IMG/VR virus record: IMGVR_UViG_3300033141_001232
Location: 1 to 25,915 of that record
From: a virus
DNA: 25,915 nt
Strand: one strand, 5' to 3'
Translations under genes and position numbers: made by a program
Shown: positions 23,582 through 25,915 of the stretch, piece after piece
How the letters are laid out: each line of letters starts with the position of its first letter
How positions within the stretch are numbered: the stretch's first letter is position 1
The notes under the pieces: generated by a model
Database searches by the model: none
Told to the model about the DNA's origin: nothing
The model's input: the letters and a program-made list of their open reading frames with translations, nothing else

Positions 23582-23941
23582 TTAGCGTAACGCTACATCA
23601 CCCATAAATTCTAACTCTAATACTCCATCTGCTGCTGTTACTGAGTTGTTTGCAGTTTGAGTCATATTTGAACCTACTACTGTTGTACCATCAATAAGTT
23701 CTAATACAATCTCTGCATCTTCTAAATCTCTAAGATTTTTAGTATCTGCACTTTTAAGAGTAGAAACTTGAACTTTTATCATTCCCGGTTTCTTCTCTTG
23801 TGTAGTAAACATCATCGCACCAGAGCCATCATCTAGTACTGGTGTTTTTTCTGCTGAACTTGGAGTATATTCCGCTGTTCCCGTTTTTGTTTGAATTGTC
23901 TTATTATCTACCGTAAGACGTTTTATACCAACTGAAGCCAT
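23582..23941 (-). CDS. Tail tube protein (Mu gpM family)
   Basis: 119 aa. KRLTVDNKTIQTKTGTAEYTP, then the GSGAMMFTTQEKKPGMIKVQV region and the EIVLELIDGTTVVGSNM strand match the Tail_tube family of contractile tails. It polymerises inside the sheath and is guided by the tape measure. It starts 3 bases after the sheath gene ends. Confidence 0.85.
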   Translation of the reverse strand: MASVGIKRLTVDNKTIQTKTGTAEYTPSSAEKTPVLDDGSGAMMFTTQEKKPGMIKVQVSTLKSADTKNLRDLEDAEIVLELIDGTTVVGSNMTQTANNSVTAADGVLELEFMGDVALR

Positions 23942-23944
23942 TTT

Positions 23945-25405
23945 TTACACCTCCCATTTTATTTGCATAGCTTGCTGAATCATCACATTTATTACATTTA
24001 TGAACATTGAAGAGTTCATGCGATTTCCAACTTTCTCAACAACGATAGTATCTTCAAAATTTGCTAAATCTTCACAAACTGCATCTAATACAAGTTGCTG
24101 ATAGTTAAGAATAAGATTTTGTTTATAGATATTTGGAGTCATAACTTGAACACCTGCACCAAATATATCATCATCATTCCCAACTTTGAAATTTTGATAT
24201 TGAGACATGCGAACTACAAATGTATATCTTACATAAGAGATAGTTAAGAACACTCTTAAATCAGTATCATCAATATCAATAGCGATAGATTGTGAATCTT
24301 TTTGCAATGTAGTTACCGTTCTATCAACAATTACTTTTGATCCTACTGTTCTTAAAGTTGCAACACCACCACCAGCTAAAACATTTCTTTCAGTTCTGAT
24401 TCTTTCACTTAATGGCAAGAATCCGGCAAGTTCTTTATTTAGATATCCACTTCCCGGACTACTTTGTGCAATATCTCCAACTAAACCAATCATACCTGCA
24501 GCTTGTTCAAAACCAGTTGCGAAAACTGAGTAATTATCCAACGCTGTAATAAATGCTGTGTTTATAATATCTGTTTTGGTAGTTAGGTTGGTGACTGTAT
24601 CATCAATACCAACTAAACAAAAACCATCTAGCATTTCAGTAGCTTTAAAATTATCAGTCAATGCATTATCAATAAGAACTAAATTTGCATTATCTGTATA
24701 TGGTTGAGCGATTAGATTAAATTGATTTTCTTCAAGAATACCAATCACACCACTTGTTTCTAAATCTGGATCACCTGCGCCAGTATCTAATGTTACAAAA
24801 TCAACTACTGTTGCTGTAATATTCAATGGTGTCTCATCATCTGCATTGTAGTTCATTCTAGCTTTTAAAGTATTTCCATAAGTACCTTTGTGAACTGCAG
24901 TTAAAGTCAATTCACCTGCTAAATCATCTACAACAGTAAACTGATTATCATCTGATTCATCAATCTTGCTTTTTAGTAATGTTGCAATCTCTATATGAGT
25001 ATCACTAATAGCAACTGCAACTTTATATGATTTTCCATTTACATAAAATGCCAATGTTCCTGCACTTGTAGCTGTTCCAGCTAATGTTAATGTTGATGTG
25101 GCTTGTGTGCCTGCACCTTCATCATCTAATGCGATAACTTTTAGTTTTACACTCTTATTGATATCGTAATATCTGCCAATAGCATGAGCCAACATTGAAG
25201 TTTTACCAAATTTAGCTTGTGCTTCCGCTGCACTAAAGATATCTAAAACTTCACCTGTCACCGCTGTACCTGCTGCTGTTTTTTGTCCGAAAATCAAAGC
25301 TGTATATTCTTGTTTAATTGTGCCAGTAGTGCTTATCGCTCTTACTAACTCAGCTTGAACAAAAGGAATATTCAGATTAAATATTTCATTAAAATCTATA
25401 GCCAT
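23945..25405 (-). CDS. Tail sheath protein (Mu gpL family)
   Basis: 486 aa. FNLNIPFVQAELV at the N-terminus, a central less conserved beta insertion (about 105-195), and a conserved C-terminal part fit Mu gpL. That C-terminal part holds GYLNKELAGFLPLSERIRTE, LAGGGVATLRTVGSKVIVDR, and LRVFLTISYVRYTFVVRMSQ. It forms the contractile sheath. It overlaps the small gene upstream by one base and is the most diagnostic marker that this is a myovirus tail. Confidence 0.92.
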   Translation of the reverse strand: MAIDFNEIFNLNIPFVQAELVRAISTTGTIKQEYTALIFGQKTAAGTAVTGEVLDIFSAAEAQAKFGKTSMLAHAIGRYYDINKSVKLKVIALDDEGAGTQATSTLTLAGTATSAGTLAFYVNGKSYKVAVAISDTHIEIATLLKSKIDESDDNQFTVVDDLAGELTLTAVHKGTYGNTLKARMNYNADDETPLNITATVVDFVTLDTGAGDPDLETSGVIGILEENQFNLIAQPYTDNANLVLIDNALTDNFKATEMLDGFCLVGIDDTVTNLTTKTDIINTAFITALDNYSVFATGFEQAAGMIGLVGDIAQSSPGSGYLNKELAGFLPLSERIRTERNVLAGGGVATLRTVGSKVIVDRTVTTLQKDSQSIAIDIDDTDLRVFLTISYVRYTFVVRMSQYQNFKVGNDDDIFGAGVQVMTPNIYKQNLILNYQQLVLDAVCEDLANFEDTIVVEKVGNRMNSSMFINVINVMIQQAMQIKWEV

Positions 25406-25608
25406 TATTTTTTCTCCTCAATTTTTTTAGATGCCACTACATGAGATTTCTTTTTAGATAGATTCTCAATCGTGATATCACCATCTTCTTTTCGTCTTTT
25501 CCAATAAGTTGTGATTTTTGGAATTACGATACCCTCTTTTGGTACTCTTTTGTGAGTATCAGGATTGATAACCTTTTTATTTTCATCATTCGGAATGATT
25601 CTATACAT
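25405..25608 (-). CDS. DUF2635 small tail protein (Mu gp38 type)
   Basis: 67 aa. NPDTHKRVPKEGIVIPKITTYWKRRKEDGDI carries the DUF2635 pattern (shown here as D-P/T-x-x-x-x-L/V-P-x-x-G, then Y-W-x-R-R-x-x-D-G-D). It sits directly before the sheath gene, as in Mu. The function is not established. It overlaps the following sheath gene by one base and the gp37-like gene by 8. Confidence 0.78.
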   Translation of the reverse strand: MYRIIPNDENKKVINPDTHKRVPKEGIVIPKITTYWKRRKEDGDITIENLSKKKSHVVASKKIEEKK

Positions 25609-25915
25609 TTTCCGGTACTCCTGGATTTATAATTTGAATATGAGCGATACTAGCTTCTATATCAAAATCTTCTAATGCTAATGAAACAATAGGAAGTGCA
25701 TATTCATACTCAATTTTATACGTTAGCATTGCACTACCAATATCACTACCACTATCATTATTATGATCTGTTGTAGAACCTACCAATACTATATCATCTA
25801 GCAGAGCATAAAAGTCTTCTGCTGGATTCTTAGATTGAACTGTAATAATTCTACTCATTACCTCTTCAACATCAAACATGATATTTTCAGCAACTTCATA
25901 AAAGTCACCACTTGC
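25601..25915 (-). CDS. Mu gp37-like tail protein, C-terminal part (start outside window)
   Basis: The frame is open to the right edge (ASGDFYEVAENIM before the first ATG at 25879), so the real start lies outside. The visible 104 residues contain VEEVMSRIITVQSK, ALLDDIVLVGSTTD, and the EYALPIVSLALEDFDIEASI strand region. Position just before the DUF2635 gene is that of Mu gp37 (DUF1834). The sequence alone does not prove it; a tail terminator is another option. Confidence 0.5.
   Translation of the reverse strand, partial: ASGDFYEVAENIMFDVEEVMSRIITVQSKNPAEDFYALLDDIVLVGSTTDHNNDSGSDIGSAMLTYKIEYEYALPIVSLALEDFDIEASIAHIQIINPGVPENV

Overview
The window looks like part of a temperate or virulent tailed phage (or prophage) of an AT-rich Gram-negative bacterium, most likely a Campylobacterota host such as the Sulfurimonas/Arcobacter group. 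That host guess is inference. It rests on the low GC (hand counts of two 360-base stretches gave about 31% and 35%), TATAAT -10 boxes preceded by T-runs rather than clear -35 boxes, and a signal peptide ending in LFADG. No host gene, integrase, transposase, tRNA, CRISPR array or capsid gene is visible, so both ends of the phage genome lie outside the window.

Left arm, + strand, 1-7621 (DNA metabolism and early genes). It opens with the C-terminal half of a SNF2-type helicase cut by the window edge. Next come a beta-class amino-methyltransferase, two very small coupled ORFs, an unknown 140-aa protein, a VRR-NUC nuclease and a C5-cytosine methyltransferase. A 278-base non-coding stretch (4131-4408) is packed with hairpins and ends in a long-stem three-way-junction-like structure. 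It is followed by a MazG-like pyrophosphohydrolase, an ASCH-domain gene broken by a one-base frameshift, two small ORFs (one with a CxxC knuckle), and an HUH (rolling-circle type) initiator whose motif I lies upstream of any usable ATG/GTG/TTG. Five small unrecognised or weakly recognised early genes follow. One sits behind a promoter carrying a Crp/Fnr-like palindrome centred 41.5 bases upstream of the predicted transcription start.

Right arm, - strand, 25915 down to 7618 (morphogenesis and lysis). Read from right to left, the gene order is that of phage Mu's contractile tail: gp37-like (cut by the edge), gp38-like, sheath, tube, tail assembly chaperone, tape measure, gpN, gpP, gp45, a small gene, gp46, then gp47 and gp48. 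Two things depart from this. The chaperone gene has a GGGAAAG slippery heptamer giving a -1 extension, as in lambda G/GT. A four-gene block (Mtd-N/LamG fibre, small protein, fibre-tip-like protein, outer-membrane beta-barrel candidate) sits between gp46 and gp47, with a separate promoter restarting transcription into gp47. The tape measure is split by a one-base frameshift at an A6 run.

Downstream of gp48 lie an 865-aa tailspike with pectate-lyase-like, SGNH-esterase and lectin-like regions, a lysis cassette (small membrane protein, holin, T4-type lysozyme), a possible morphogenesis protein, and a 493-aa virion structural/adhesion protein. The two arms converge at 7618-7621, where the stop codons of the opposing genes share the bases TTAA.

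Together the genes describe a Mu-like myovirus particle with several receptor-binding proteins, joined to a left arm carrying two DNA methyltransferases and an HUH initiator. No transposition genes are visible in the window.
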